Source: Nonomuraea rubra
GTDB taxonomy: Bacteria > Actinomycetota > Actinomycetes > Streptosporangiales > Streptosporangiaceae
DNA: 64,000 nucleotides
Reading direction: 5' to 3'
NCBI RefSeq assembly: GCF_014207985.1
Contig: NZ_JACHMI010000001.1
Location: 3,641,001-3,705,000, forward strand
Shown here: one piece after another, positions 19,064-28,330 of the stretch
Numbering within the stretch: position 1 is the first letter of the stretch
How the letters are laid out: each line of letters starts with the position of its first letter
Program-made: the position numbers and the translations under genes
Notes under the pieces: model-generated
Seen by the model: the letters and a program-made list of their open reading frames with translations, nothing else
What the model was told of the DNA's origin: nothing
The model's database searches: none

Positions 19064-19594
19064 GTGAACGACAGCCACGCCGGGCCGCCCGACCTCGAGT
19101 ACGCCGCCTACGCGCGGGAACGGCTGGCCACGATGCCGCCCCCGGCCGATCCCGAGGCGTTCGCGCTGGCCTACCACCTGCTGCAGCTCGCCTACCTGCT
19201 GGTGACGGACCTGGAGACGCGCATCCACCGGCCGCGCGGCTGGACGCTGCCGGGCTTCCGGCTGATGTTCAAGCTGTGGCTGCTGGGCCCCACCCAGCCG
19301 GTCCGGCTGGCCGAGATCTCGGCGATGTCCCGCTCGGCCGTCACGAACGCGGTCAACACGCTGGAGCGCGGGAGCCTGGTCGAGCGCAGGCCGGTGCCGG
19401 GCGACGGGCGGGCGGTGGTGATCGCGCTGACCGAGGCGGGGGAGCGGGCCGTGCGGGAGGCGTTCGCCGAGCAGGCGCGGCGGGAGGGGGAGTGGTTCGC
19501 GCCGCTGGACGAGGCCGAGCGGGCGCGGCTGACCGGGCTGCTCACCCGCATCCTGCGGGAACGCCCGGCGCTGGGGGTCAGCCGCCGCAGCTGA
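19064..19594 (+). CDS. MarR family transcriptional regulator
   Basis: A 176-residue winged-helix regulator: LAEISAMSRSAVTNAVNTLE is the helix-turn-helix with recognition helix (residues 83-102), and RRPVPGDGRAVVIALTEAGE is the wing ending in the family's LTxxG segment. It is divergent from the monooxygenase/DUF3237/CocE operon and the intergenic region holds a 20-bp inverted repeat, so it likely represses that operon and itself until an aromatic ligand binds. Its last 17 bases overlap the 3' end of the opposite-strand RsbW-like gene. Confidence 0.88.
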   Translation: MNDSHAGPPDLEYAAYARERLATMPPPADPEAFALAYHLLQLAYLLVTDLETRIHRPRGWTLPGFRLMFKLWLLGPTQPVRLAEISAMSRSAVTNAVNTLERGSLVERRPVPGDGRAVVIALTEAGERAVREAFAEQARREGEWFAPLDEAERARLTGLLTRILRERPALGVSRRS

Positions 19595-20006
19595 CCGCGA
19601 ACCAGACGAGCTTGCCGTTGTCCGCCGTGGCCACGCCCCACTCCTCGGCGATGGCCCCGACGATCTGCAGGCCCCTGCCCGAGAGGGCGTCCACGCCGGG
19701 GGAGCGCTGGAAGGGCACGCCGTCGCCCGGGTCGAAGACCTCGCCGTACAACCGGCCCGCGCGCTCCTCCAGCCGCAGGGTGTAGGCGGAGCCGCCGTGC
19801 CGTACGACGTTGGTGACGAGCTCGCTGACGATGAGCAGGCAGTCGTCGGCGACGTGGGCCAGGCCCCAGCGGTCGAGCTCGGCCCTGACCAGGGAACGGG
19901 TCTCGGCGACACCGGCGGGAGCGGACGGCAGCAGGTACTCCACCGCGCGGGCCTGCGGGGCGGCGAGGGATCCGCCGGACGGGGCCAGGTGGGGGGCCAT
20001 ACGCAT
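19578..20006 (-). CDS. RsbW/SpoIIAB-like ATP-binding anti-sigma protein
   Basis: A 142-residue GHKL ATPase-fold protein: N-box ELVTNVVRHGG near residue 70, G1 box VFDPGDGVP near 96, and GRGLQIVGAIAEEWG near 116. Such proteins bind sigma factors or anti-anti-sigma partners and are abundant in sporulating actinobacteria. No sigma or STAS gene is adjacent. ATG 20006 was chosen because GAGAG lies five bases upstream and a promoter at 20042-20071 predicts a transcript start near 20035; GTG 20039 would lie in the operator. The promoter overlaps a perfect CebR-type palindrome. The 3' end overlaps marR by 17 bases tail to tail. Confidence 0.85.
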   Translation of the reverse strand: MRMAPHLAPSGGSLAAPQARAVEYLLPSAPAGVAETRSLVRAELDRWGLAHVADDCLLIVSELVTNVVRHGGSAYTLRLEERAGRLYGEVFDPGDGVPFQRSPGVDALSGRGLQIVGAIAEEWGVATADNGKLVWFAVSCGG

Positions 20007-20022
20007 CACGTCTCTCGGGTTT

Positions 20023-20036
20023 TGGGAGCGCTCCCA
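20023..20036. promoter_or_regulatory. CebR-type palindromic operator (LacI family)
   Basis: TGGGAGCGCTCCCA is a perfect 14-bp palindrome and is identical to the consensus box of CebR, the LacI-family cello-oligosaccharide repressor of Streptomyces. It covers the expected transcription start of the RsbW-like gene, the right position for repression. No sugar transporter or glycosidase is adjacent. Confidence 0.65.
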
Positions 20037-20041
20037 CACCC

Positions 20042-20071
20042 ACGATAAGCGCTTGTCTTCACTTTTGTGAA
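20042..20071 (-). promoter_or_regulatory. Promoter of the RsbW-like gene with nested palindromes
   Basis: On the minus strand TTCACA (20066-20071) and TATCGT (20042-20047) are 18 bases apart, matching -35 and -10 patterns. The -35 lies in TTCAC-4-GTGAA (20058-20071), and the spacer holds an AAGCGCTT palindrome (20047-20054). With the CebR-type box these make three dyads in 49 bases. Confidence 0.5.
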
Positions 20072-20091
20072 TGCATCGTGGAGAAGTTTCC

Positions 20092-20922
20092 TCAAGGGAT
20101 GCGAGCGACGGCGCCGTAGTTGCCCGACGAGCCGGGCTCCTCCTGGCAGGCCTGGTCGTCGTCGCCGGGGCGCCACTCCGGCACCCAGACCAGCCCCGGC
20201 GGCACCAGGTCGAGCCCCTCCAGGAGGGCCGCGACCTCGTCCCGCGACCGGATCGCCAGGTGCGGCAGGGTCATCGCGAGCAGGTCGCGGATGGCCGGCA
20301 GCAGCTCGGGCGGGATGCCGTCGAACGTGGTGTGCAGCAGGCCGAGGAAGCTGCCCGCAGGCGCGGTGTGCCGCAGCCGCTTGATGACGTAGTGGGCGTA
20401 CTCGTCGTCGTGCAGGCTGTAGGTCGACAGCAGCAGCGCGGCCACGGGCCGGTCCCAGTCGATGAACGTCCTGACCACGTGGTCCCTGAGCACCTCGTCG
20501 ATCTCGCGGACGTCGCCCTCCACCACGCGCACCAGGTCGGTGAACGGCTCGATGGTGGCCTGCGCCATGGTGACCACCATCGGGTTGTTCTCGACGTACA
20601 GCACGCGCCGGGCCACGCCGCAGGCCGCGCGGGCCGCGTCGTGCAGGGCGTTGCCGGCGGCGGGGCCGCTGGGAATGCCGCTGCCCACGATCAGGTATTG
20701 ATCCACGCCTTCCGCGGACAAATAGCGGATCATCCGGGTGAGGAATTCCAGCACCGCGCGGGCCGCCGTGGTCAGAGCGGGGGCAGCTTGATCGAAATGG
20801 CGAACCGTGTCCCTGTCGGCCAGGAAATGGTTCTTCCCGCCTGCCGCCGCGTCGAAGATGCGCGTGATCCTGGCCTGCGTCGTTTCGAGGTTGGCCAAGT
20901 TGCGGACGGCGCGCTGGTGCAT
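20092..20922 (-). CDS. SAM-dependent methyltransferase, DUF574 (Methyltransf_19) family
   Basis: A 276-residue protein of the family expanded in streptomycetes and relatives. Family landmarks: AARITRIFDAAAGGKNHFLADRD type opening (here ARITRIFDAAAGGKNHFLAD at 17-36, where the usual form is YDYLLGGKDNF), YLIVGSGIPSG near 76 replacing the normal FLDxGxGLPT, VLYVENNPMVVT near 108 and LLSTYSLHDDEYAHYVIKRL. The SAM-binding motifs are divergent but recognisable. Role unknown for the family; some members are linked to secondary metabolism. Between it and argG on the same strand lies a strong terminator, so it has its own promoter. Confidence 0.83.
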   Translation of the reverse strand: MHQRAVRNLANLETTQARITRIFDAAAGGKNHFLADRDTVRHFDQAAPALTTAARAVLEFLTRMIRYLSAEGVDQYLIVGSGIPSGPAAGNALHDAARAACGVARRVLYVENNPMVVTMAQATIEPFTDLVRVVEGDVREIDEVLRDHVVRTFIDWDRPVAALLLSTYSLHDDEYAHYVIKRLRHTAPAGSFLGLLHTTFDGIPPELLPAIRDLLAMTLPHLAIRSRDEVAALLEGLDLVPPGLVWVPEWRPGDDDQACQEEPGSSGNYGAVARIP

Positions 20923-21083
20923 GAGCGTTGCCCCTTTCCCTCGCCGCCACCGTCATTCCGGTAAGCGATCTTCGGACCTCACTCGATGACTCGAACCATA
21001 TGTTCCAACAATTCCAGTCAATGACAACACGCTAGACCGGTTGTCTTGGATATGTTTGGCCGCTGCATCGTTGTGGCAAGGCA

Positions 21084-21114
21084 CCTCTGCCGGGCGGGAC
21101 ATACCCGGCAGAGG
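21084..21114 (-). terminator. Terminator downstream of argG
   Basis: CCTCTGCCGGG and CCCGGCAGAGG form a perfect 11-bp stem with a 9-base loop, 18 bases after the argG stop on the minus strand. No U-tract follows. Confidence 0.7.
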
Positions 21115-21131
21115 GTGATGTGACTCCTGCG

Positions 21132-22649
<1,518 letters not shown>

Positions 22650-22715
22650 TCATCGTCCGGGGGTGCGGGCAAAATTTAAATCAGTTGCTTGACTCGGGTG
22701 GTACCGGCTGGTTGG

Positions 22716-22730
22716 CTGACGAGGCGTCAG
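22716..22730. promoter_or_regulatory. Inverted repeat upstream of the P450 gene
   Basis: CTGACG-AGG-CGTCAG is a perfect 6-bp inverted repeat 35 bases before the P450 start, followed at once by CAGCTG and a further GTCAGC half. It could be a regulator site; no regulator gene is adjacent. Confidence 0.35.
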
Positions 22731-22764
22731 ATCAGCTGTCAGCGAGCGCCGGCGAGGTGAGGGA

Positions 22765-23961
22765 ATGACCGACACGTTGCCCGAGTTCCCGGGCGTCAGG
22801 GCGGAACGGTGCCCGTTCGACCCGCCGCCGCGCATCCAGGCCCTCCAGCAGGACGGGCCGCTGGCCAGGGTCCGGCTGTGGGACGGCAGCACGCCGTGGC
22901 TGGTCACCACGCACGCCGAGCAGAAGGCCCTGCTCGGCCACCCGCAGGTCAGCGCCGACGTCACGCGGCCCGGCTACCCGCTGTCCGCGCCCAGGATGGA
23001 GCGCAGCTCGCTGAGCTTCATCCTCATGGACGACCCCGAGCACCACCGGCAGCGCCGCATGGTGCAGGGCGCGTTCACGGTCAGGCGCGTGGAGGGCATG
23101 CGCCCGGCCGTGCAGCGCATCGTGGACGGGCTGATCGACGACCTGCTGGCCGGGCCGAAGCCCGCCGACCTGGTGGAGGCGTTCGCCCTGCCGGTGCCCT
23201 CGCTGGTGATCTGCGAGCTGCTCGGCGTCCCGTACGCCGACCACGACTTCTTCCAGGACAACAGCAAGACCATCATCAAGCGGGACGTGACGGCCGAGGA
23301 GCGGGCCGCCGCCGGCGGCCGGCTGTTCGAGTACCTGGACGCGCTCGTCGGCGACAAGCTCGACCACCCGGGAGACGACCTGCTGTCGCAGGTGGCCGGG
23401 CGGGTCCGGGCGGGCGAGCTGGCCCGCGCCGAGGCGGCCCAGATGGGCGTGCTGCTGCTCATCGCCGGCCACGAGACCACCGCGAACATGATCGCGCTCG
23501 GCACCCTCGCCCTGCTCCAGCACCCCGAGCAGCTCGCCCTGCTGCAGGGCGGCGACGACCCCAAGGTGGTCGCGGGAGCGGTCGAGGAGCTGCTGCGCTA
23601 CCTCAACATCACCCACAGCGGGCGCCGCCGCGTGGCGCTGACCGACATCGAGATCGCCGGCCAGGTCATCCGCGCGGGCGAAGGACTCATCCTGGCCAAC
23701 GACATCGCCAACCGCGACCCCGGCGTCTTCCCCCGCCCCGACGAGCTGGACCTCACGCGCGACGCCCGCCGCCACGTGGCGTTCGGCTTCGGCGTGCACC
23801 AGCGCCTCGGCCAGCCGCTGGCCCGGCTGGAGCTGCAGGTCGTGTACGGCACCCTCTACCGGCGCATCCCCACCCTGGCCCTGGCGACGGAGCTGGACCG
23901 GGTCCCGTTCAAGCACGACGGCCAGGTGTACGGCGTCTACGAGCTGCCCGTCACCTGGTGA
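22765..23961 (+). CDS. Cytochrome P450 (CYP105-like) lacking the heme-ligand Cys
   Basis: A 398-residue class I bacterial P450 fold. The I-helix oxygen-activation motif AGHETTAN (234-241), the K-helix ExxR (E275-R278) and the C-helix HHRQRR are intact. The heme loop reads FGFGVHQRLGQPLAR: the Cys that ligates heme iron is Arg347 (codon CGC at 23803-23805, one transition from TGC). Without it the protein should not work as a normal monooxygenase. Everything else looks under selection, with no frameshift. It might be a recent loss, a sequencing error, or a non-catalytic P450 homologue like EryCII/DesVIII, though those accompany glycosyltransferases absent here. GAGGTGAGGG precedes the ATG. No ferredoxin gene adjoins it. 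Confidence 0.9.
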   Translation: MTDTLPEFPGVRAERCPFDPPPRIQALQQDGPLARVRLWDGSTPWLVTTHAEQKALLGHPQVSADVTRPGYPLSAPRMERSSLSFILMDDPEHHRQRRMVQGAFTVRRVEGMRPAVQRIVDGLIDDLLAGPKPADLVEAFALPVPSLVICELLGVPYADHDFFQDNSKTIIKRDVTAEERAAAGGRLFEYLDALVGDKLDHPGDDLLSQVAGRVRAGELARAEAAQMGVLLLIAGHETTANMIALGTLALLQHPEQLALLQGGDDPKVVAGAVEELLRYLNITHSGRRRVALTDIEIAGQVIRAGEGLILANDIANRDPGVFPRPDELDLTRDARRHVAFGFGVHQRLGQPLARLELQVVYGTLYRRIPTLALATELDRVPFKHDGQVYGVYELPVTW

Positions 23962-23993
23962 CCTCCGCACGCGAGCGCCGCTAAGGTGCTCAC

Positions 23994-24644
23994 GTGCGGC
24001 AGAGCGGCGGGCCGCGGCTGGTCGAGCGCGTGCGCGGGCTGGCCGCCGGGGGAGAGCGGGTGCTGATCGGCATCGCGGGCTGCCCGGGCGCGGGCAAGTC
24101 GACGCTGGCGGGCCGGCTGGCCACGGAGCTCACCGCCGCGGGCCTGCCCGCCGTCTGGGTGCCGATGGACGGCTTCCACCTGGCCGACGTCGCCCTCGAA
24201 CGCCTCGGCCGGCTCCGCCGCAAGGGCGCCATCGACACCTTCGACGGGCACGGCTACCTCGCCCTGCTGCGCCGGCTCCGCCACGAGACCGGCACCATCG
24301 TGTACGCGCCGTCCTTCGACCGCGACCTGGAGCAGCCGATCGCCGGCGCCATCGCGGTGCCGCCGGAGGCCCGGGTCGTCGTCAGCGAGGGCAACTACCT
24401 GCTCTCCGGCGAGGAGCCGTGGCCGGAGGTGCGGGCCGCCATGACCGAGGTCTGGTACGCCGACCTCGACGACCGCGTCCGCCTGGAACGCCTCACCAAG
24501 CGGCACGTGCGCTTCGGCAAGACCCCCGAGCAGGCGGTCCGGTGGGTCGCCGAGGTGGACGAGCCCAACGCCGCAGCCATCCGCGCCACCCGCGCCTCCG
24601 CCGACCTCCACGTCGACATCGACGCCCTGGCCCTGTCGCCCTGA
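23994..24644 (+). CDS. Nucleoside/nucleotide kinase family protein (uridine kinase-like P-loop)
   Basis: A 216-residue P-loop kinase of the uridine/pantothenate/phosphoribulokinase group. Walker A GIAGCPGAGKSTLAGRLA begins at residue 26; PMDGFHLADV near 57 is the acceptor-side Asp motif; GNYLLSGEEPW near 134 and the LERLTKRHVRFGKTPEQA lid follow. Homologues are annotated as fructose-transport kinases or pantothenate kinases without firm substrate. GTG 23994 starts directly before the domain. It lies 32 bases after the P450 stop and may share its transcript. Confidence 0.8.
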   Translation: MRQSGGPRLVERVRGLAAGGERVLIGIAGCPGAGKSTLAGRLATELTAAGLPAVWVPMDGFHLADVALERLGRLRRKGAIDTFDGHGYLALLRRLRHETGTIVYAPSFDRDLEQPIAGAIAVPPEARVVVSEGNYLLSGEEPWPEVRAAMTEVWYADLDDRVRLERLTKRHVRFGKTPEQAVRWVAEVDEPNAAAIRATRASADLHVDIDALALSP

Positions 24645-24649
24645 GCCTG

Positions 24650-25075
24650 TCAGTGGTGGTGCCCGATCGGCGACAGCACGTACTGGTACAGCTCGTACCC
24701 CACGAACGCGACCACCGGCAGGCCGACCGCGATCAGCAGGCGGCGCGGCAGCGGCGCCCGGGCGACGGGCGGCACGATGTCCTTGACGGGGACGACCGGC
24801 ACCTGGGCCAGCGGCACCGGGTCGGGCGCCGCCGTCAGCTCGGGGTGCCGCGCCAGGTAGCCGGCGGGGAACGACGTGAGGTGGAAGGCGCCGCACGCCG
24901 GGCAGCTCGTCCCCGACCAGGGCGGCTGCACGGGCATGCCGGAGGTGAGCCAGATCTCCGCCTCGTTGCCGTGCTCGTCGGTGAGGTGGCGGACGACGTA
25001 GTCCTCCTCCCAGACGTAGAGGCACCGCAGGCACTCGAAGGGCCATGACTCGCGGGATTCGAACCCGTCGTGCAC
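24650..25075 (-). CDS. Conserved hypothetical zinc-ribbon protein with C-terminal membrane anchor
   Basis: A 141-residue protein I do not recognise. It has two Cys pairs, CLRC near residue 15 and CPAC near 58, consistent with one zinc ribbon, a Pro/Val-rich linker (82-105) and a single hydrophobic helix near the C-terminus (PRRLLIAVGLPVVAFVGYEL) ending in HHH. It would be tail-anchored with the ribbon in the cytoplasm. GTG 25075 has AGGGGG nine bases upstream. It converges with the kinase, five bases apart. Confidence 0.7.
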   Translation of the reverse strand: MHDGFESRESWPFECLRCLYVWEEDYVVRHLTDEHGNEAEIWLTSGMPVQPPWSGTSCPACGAFHLTSFPAGYLARHPELTAAPDPVPLAQVPVVPVKDIVPPVARAPLPRRLLIAVGLPVVAFVGYELYQYVLSPIGHHH

Positions 25076-25227
25076 AGGGAATCACCCCCTGGCCGGGTAT
25101 GGATGTCTTCCCTTCGAGTGTCCGCCCCTGCCCGTACCGCCATGCAAGAGGGCAGTTGTGACACTCGCCGCCACAAACGGCTCGCTCGGTGTGAGGTTTA
25201 ACCGGCGAGATTCGACTCGAAAACGCT

Positions 25228-25257
25228 TTGCCGCCGCCAGTCGCCGCTTCCTACGCT
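25228..25257 (+). promoter_or_regulatory. Promoter of the winged-helix regulator gene
   Basis: TTGCCG (25228-25233) and TACGCT (25252-25257) lie 18 bases apart and fit the actinobacterial TTGnnn/TAnnnT pattern, 35 bases upstream of the gene start, whose ribosome site is GAAGGAG. Confidence 0.45.
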
Positions 25258-25291
25258 GTTTCGTATTTACGGAGTAGCGAAGGAGATCGCT

Positions 25292-25864
25292 ATGAACGAC
25301 GAAAGGATCGACGCGTTGGAGCGCCGGCTCGCGCTGCTGGAGAGCCGGGTCCAGGACGGCGAGGCCCCCAGGAGCGCCCCGGCGCCCTCCCTGATGGGAG
25401 TCCTGCACGGCTACCGCACCGATGCCGAGGAGCACTTCCACCCCGGCACGGTCGGCTATGTCGGCGCCGCCTACCTGAACGAGGACAACGTCTACCTCTG
25501 GGCGAGGGAGCACAAGCTCGCCGAGCTGCTGGAGTCCGACTGGAGCCCGGCCATCGGGGTCCTGGAAGCCCTCGCCAGCGTGCCGCGGCTGGCGTTGCTG
25601 GGCCTGCTCATCCGCAAGGGGCGGTGCACCAGCGCCGACCTCCTGGAGGCCCTCACGCCGTCGCAGGGGGAGCCGACCAGCGGCCAGCTCTATCACCACC
25701 TGCGCGAGCTGCAGGCCGCCGGGCTGATCGTGCAGCGCAAGCGGGGCGAGTACGAGCTCGCGGGCGTGGCCGTGATCCCCGTGCTCACCATCCTGGCCAC
25801 GTCGCTGAACCTCGCCACCGACCCCCCGGTGGGGCCGCCGATCGAGGTTCCGCAACCGCAGTGA
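25292..25864 (+). CDS. ArsR/PadR-like winged-helix regulator with N-terminal coiled coil
   Basis: A 190-residue protein. Residues 2-22 form a short coiled coil (DERIDALERRLALLESRV). The middle and C-terminal part holds a winged helix: ASVPRLALLGLLIRKGRCTS, ADLLEALTPSQGEPTSGQLY and HHLRELQAAGLIVQRKRGEY, where the recognition helix SGQLYHHLRELQAAGLI is typical of ArsR-like regulators. No metal-binding Cys set is present. It has a good promoter and Shine-Dalgarno site and stands alone. Target unknown. Confidence 0.75.
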   Translation: MNDERIDALERRLALLESRVQDGEAPRSAPAPSLMGVLHGYRTDAEEHFHPGTVGYVGAAYLNEDNVYLWAREHKLAELLESDWSPAIGVLEALASVPRLALLGLLIRKGRCTSADLLEALTPSQGEPTSGQLYHHLRELQAAGLIVQRKRGEYELAGVAVIPVLTILATSLNLATDPPVGPPIEVPQPQ

Positions 25865-25919
25865 CGAGCGGACGGCGGCCGGAGCGCTCCTGCCGGCGGC
25901 CTTCCGGCTCCCTCGCCCG

Positions 25920-27416
25920 TCAGAGCGGCCCGCGGTGCCAGGGGCCGCGGATCGCGTAGGTGCGGCCCGGCGGGTCCAGCGAGACCGCGTCACCGAAGTT
26001 GTTGACGAACAGGACCGAACCGTCCGGGCTGAAGCACGCCCCCGCGAACTCGCAGTCGTCGGCCACGTTGACCGCGAACTCGAACGGCTGCCCCCTGCGC
26101 GGATCCAGCCCGATCAGCCGGTTCACGTTGACCAGGCCGGGAGCCAGCGGGTGCGGGTCCGCGTCGGCCGAGCCCGCGTCGTCCTCGCAGAGCACGATGC
26201 CGCCCCTGGGGGTGAACGTCAGGTTGTCGGGCGAGTCGAGCTCCCTGCGGCCGGGCGACTCGTACACCAGCACCAGGGTGCCGCCGTCGCGGCGGCCGGG
26301 GACGTACTGCCAGACCTGGCCGTAACCCTCCAGGTAGCCGTCCGCGTTCGGCGGGTCGCCGTTCTTGGCGTCGCCGCCGCTGGTGGAGTTGAAGAAGACG
26401 CTGCCGTCGCCGTACCAGCAGCCTTCGAGGCGGTTGAACTTCGCGCCGCCCTTGGCCAGGCCCTGCAAGGTGCAGGGGGTGGCGCCGTTCTCCAGGTCCG
26501 GGTCGGGGTCGTCGATGCGCACCCACTCCACGGGCAGCCGGGCGCCCATCGTCTGGCCCTCGCGGCAGTCGTAGCCGTCCACGCCCCTGATCTTGAGCAT
26601 CTCCAGTACGCCGCCGGCCGCCAGGTCGCGCGGGTCCCTGGGGCGGAAGCGGTAGAAGCCGTCGGCCCTGCCCGACTCGTCCTCGGTCTCGTAGACGTAC
26701 CCGGTGCGCGGGTCCACCGCGACGGCCTCGTGCGAGAAGCGGCCCATCGCCGTCAGCGGCTGAGAGGGCGCGGGCGTGCCGGGCCGGGGGCCGCTGAGCG
26801 GCACCTCGAAGACGTAGCCGTGCTTGCGCTGCCAGCCCTGGGCCGGGCCGGCGGTGGTCTCCTCGCAGGTCAGCCAGCCGCGCTCGTGCAGCATGCGGCC
26901 GCCCGCGCAGTTGACGATCGTGCCGTTCAGGCTGACGAAGTCGCGCAGCACCTCGCCGCTGCGCAGGTCCACCTCCAGCGTGGTGGTGCCGCCCACGCCC
27001 AGCTCGTCGTAGCGGCGCGAGCCCTCGACGTGCACGCGGCCGACGGGGGAGCCGGGGGTGGTGCGTACCTCGTGGTTGCGGATGAGGCGGACGGTGTGGC
27101 GGCGGGTCCCGGCGAAGGCGGCCATGCCGTCGAGGGCGATGGGGGTGGCGACGCCGTCGGTCATGGGGGTGCCGCTCTTGCCCAGCACGACGTACGAGAA
27201 GCCCGCGGGCAGCGCGAGGAACTCCTCGCCGGTGTTCCTGGCGGGCACGCGGCGCAGCGGGCCGTAGCCGGTCTCGCCCGGGTCGCCGGCCGGGCGGCCC
27301 GCGCCCGCCCAGGAGGCGTGGGCGGTGAGGGTCTCGATGGCGATGCCGCTGGCCAGCACCCCGCCGGTGGTGGCCAGGCCGCGGCCGAGGAAGGAACGAC
27401 GGTCGAGTTCGGTCAT
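25920..27416 (-). CDS. PhoX-family alkaline phosphatase, Tat-exported
   Basis: A 498-residue exported phosphatase (DUF839). The N-terminus has a twin-arginine signal (RRSFLGRG, then hydrophobic ATTGGVLASGIAIETLTAHA). Family landmarks: LIRNHEVRTTPGSPVG, GGTTTLEVDLRSG, LTCEETTAGP, GRFSHEAVAVDPRTGYVYETED and DNLTFTPRGGIVLCEDD. PhoX uses calcium and an iron cluster, and is folded before Tat export. GAGGGGAG precedes the ATG. A PHO-box-like pair lies 17-39 bases upstream, consistent with induction at low phosphate. An uncharacterised DUF839 function remains possible. Confidence 0.9.
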   Translation of the reverse strand: MTELDRRSFLGRGLATTGGVLASGIAIETLTAHASWAGAGRPAGDPGETGYGPLRRVPARNTGEEFLALPAGFSYVVLGKSGTPMTDGVATPIALDGMAAFAGTRRHTVRLIRNHEVRTTPGSPVGRVHVEGSRRYDELGVGGTTTLEVDLRSGEVLRDFVSLNGTIVNCAGGRMLHERGWLTCEETTAGPAQGWQRKHGYVFEVPLSGPRPGTPAPSQPLTAMGRFSHEAVAVDPRTGYVYETEDESGRADGFYRFRPRDPRDLAAGGVLEMLKIRGVDGYDCREGQTMGARLPVEWVRIDDPDPDLENGATPCTLQGLAKGGAKFNRLEGCWYGDGSVFFNSTSGGDAKNGDPPNADGYLEGYGQVWQYVPGRRDGGTLVLVYESPGRRELDSPDNLTFTPRGGIVLCEDDAGSADADPHPLAPGLVNVNRLIGLDPRRGQPFEFAVNVADDCEFAGACFSPDGSVLFVNNFGDAVSLDPPGRTYAIRGPWHRGPL

Positions 27417-27432
27417 GGTGCTCCCCTCGGGA

Positions 27433-27455
27433 CAAGGGTGAAGCTTCAGATGAAC
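27433..27455 (-). promoter_or_regulatory. PHO-box-like direct repeats upstream of phoX
   Basis: On the minus strand GTTCATCTGAA (27445-27455) and CTTCACCCTTG (27433-27443) resemble the 11-base PhoP half-sites GTTCACCCGGC of Streptomyces, though they are spaced 12 rather than 11. Their place just before a PhoX gene raises the odds. Confidence 0.35.
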
Positions 27456-27522
27456 GAATGCTGTCGTAAGAGTAAACGGAAGATTGCGCGCCGAGAGGGC
27501 CCAGTTGTCCCGTGGGGCGGAG

Positions 27523-28182
27523 TCAGGAGTGCGGCCTGGCCAGCGGCACGAGCACCATGAGCAGGGAGATGGCCCCGGCGGCGAGCGCGGCCGCGATCGA
27601 CACGAACATCGGCGGCAGGAAGAAGGCCGCCACGGCGCAGCAGCCGCCCACCGCCATCATCAGGTGCCCGCCGAACCGCTGAGCCCGCTCCGCTCCCGGG
27701 ACGAACCGCAGCGGGTGGATCCGCGGCAGGGCATGCCCGAGACCCGCGATCAGGAGCCCGAAGGCGACGGCCACGGTCACCTCCAACGGGAAGTCGTGAC
27801 CGGCGGTCCTGAGCAGCATGCCGCCGTGGAGGACCAGGAGGAACGGCGGCAGGAGCGCGAGGAGCACGTTCGTCGACCGGGCCTGCGCGGCCGGGGAGCC
27901 GATGAGCGCCGGCGGCACCAGGCCGCGCAGGCGCTCGGCGACCAGGCCACTGCCCGCCATGAGCGCGACGAGCACGACCAGGGCCACCGGAGCCGCCGTC
28001 GCCAGGACCGTCCTCGTCACCCTGACCTCGGCCGTCCCCGGCCTGGCCTGGCGGGTCGTCACCAGCTCCGGCAGGGAGTCGTACACGGCCCGGGAGATCA
28101 CGACCATGGCGATCAGGCTGAGCACGGACACCACCGCGCCCGCCCACGGCACGCCGCCCCGTCGCCGCTCCGTCACCCGCAT
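27523..28182 (-). CDS. Integral membrane protein, SdpI/DUF1648-like
   Basis: A 219-residue protein with about six hydrophobic helices (roughly 13-32, 57-78, 102-122, 130-150, 172-190, 195-213). The first loop (SLPELVTTRQARPG) and the late LRFVPGAERAQRFGGHLMM resemble the DUF1648/SdpI layout of small actinobacterial membrane proteins, but the match is weak and I do not assign a function. GAGAGGGGG precedes ATG 28182. It is divergent from the histidine kinase gene, so it may be a target of that two-component system. Confidence 0.65.
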   Translation of the reverse strand: MRVTERRRGGVPWAGAVVSVLSLIAMVVISRAVYDSLPELVTTRQARPGTAEVRVTRTVLATAAPVALVVLVALMAGSGLVAERLRGLVPPALIGSPAAQARSTNVLLALLPPFLLVLHGGMLLRTAGHDFPLEVTVAVAFGLLIAGLGHALPRIHPLRFVPGAERAQRFGGHLMMAVGGCCAVAAFFLPPMFVSIAAALAAGAISLLMVLVPLARPHS

Positions 28183-28330
28183 GCCTGCCCCCTCTCCCCA
28201 CCGGCCTGCTGCGATCGTAGGATCGTGCGGCCGGCGCGGGCATCCGGCGCGGGACACGTACCCGTCATGTCCCGCCATGACGGGCGGCACATGACCATCG
28301 GCACGCTGCTCCGCCGGGATGGAGGTGGTT

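Noticed and set aside
25881..25890. GGAGCGCTCC palindrome resembling a CebR box
   Set aside because: Outer positions do not match the 14-mer and it lies between convergent genes, where no promoter is expected.
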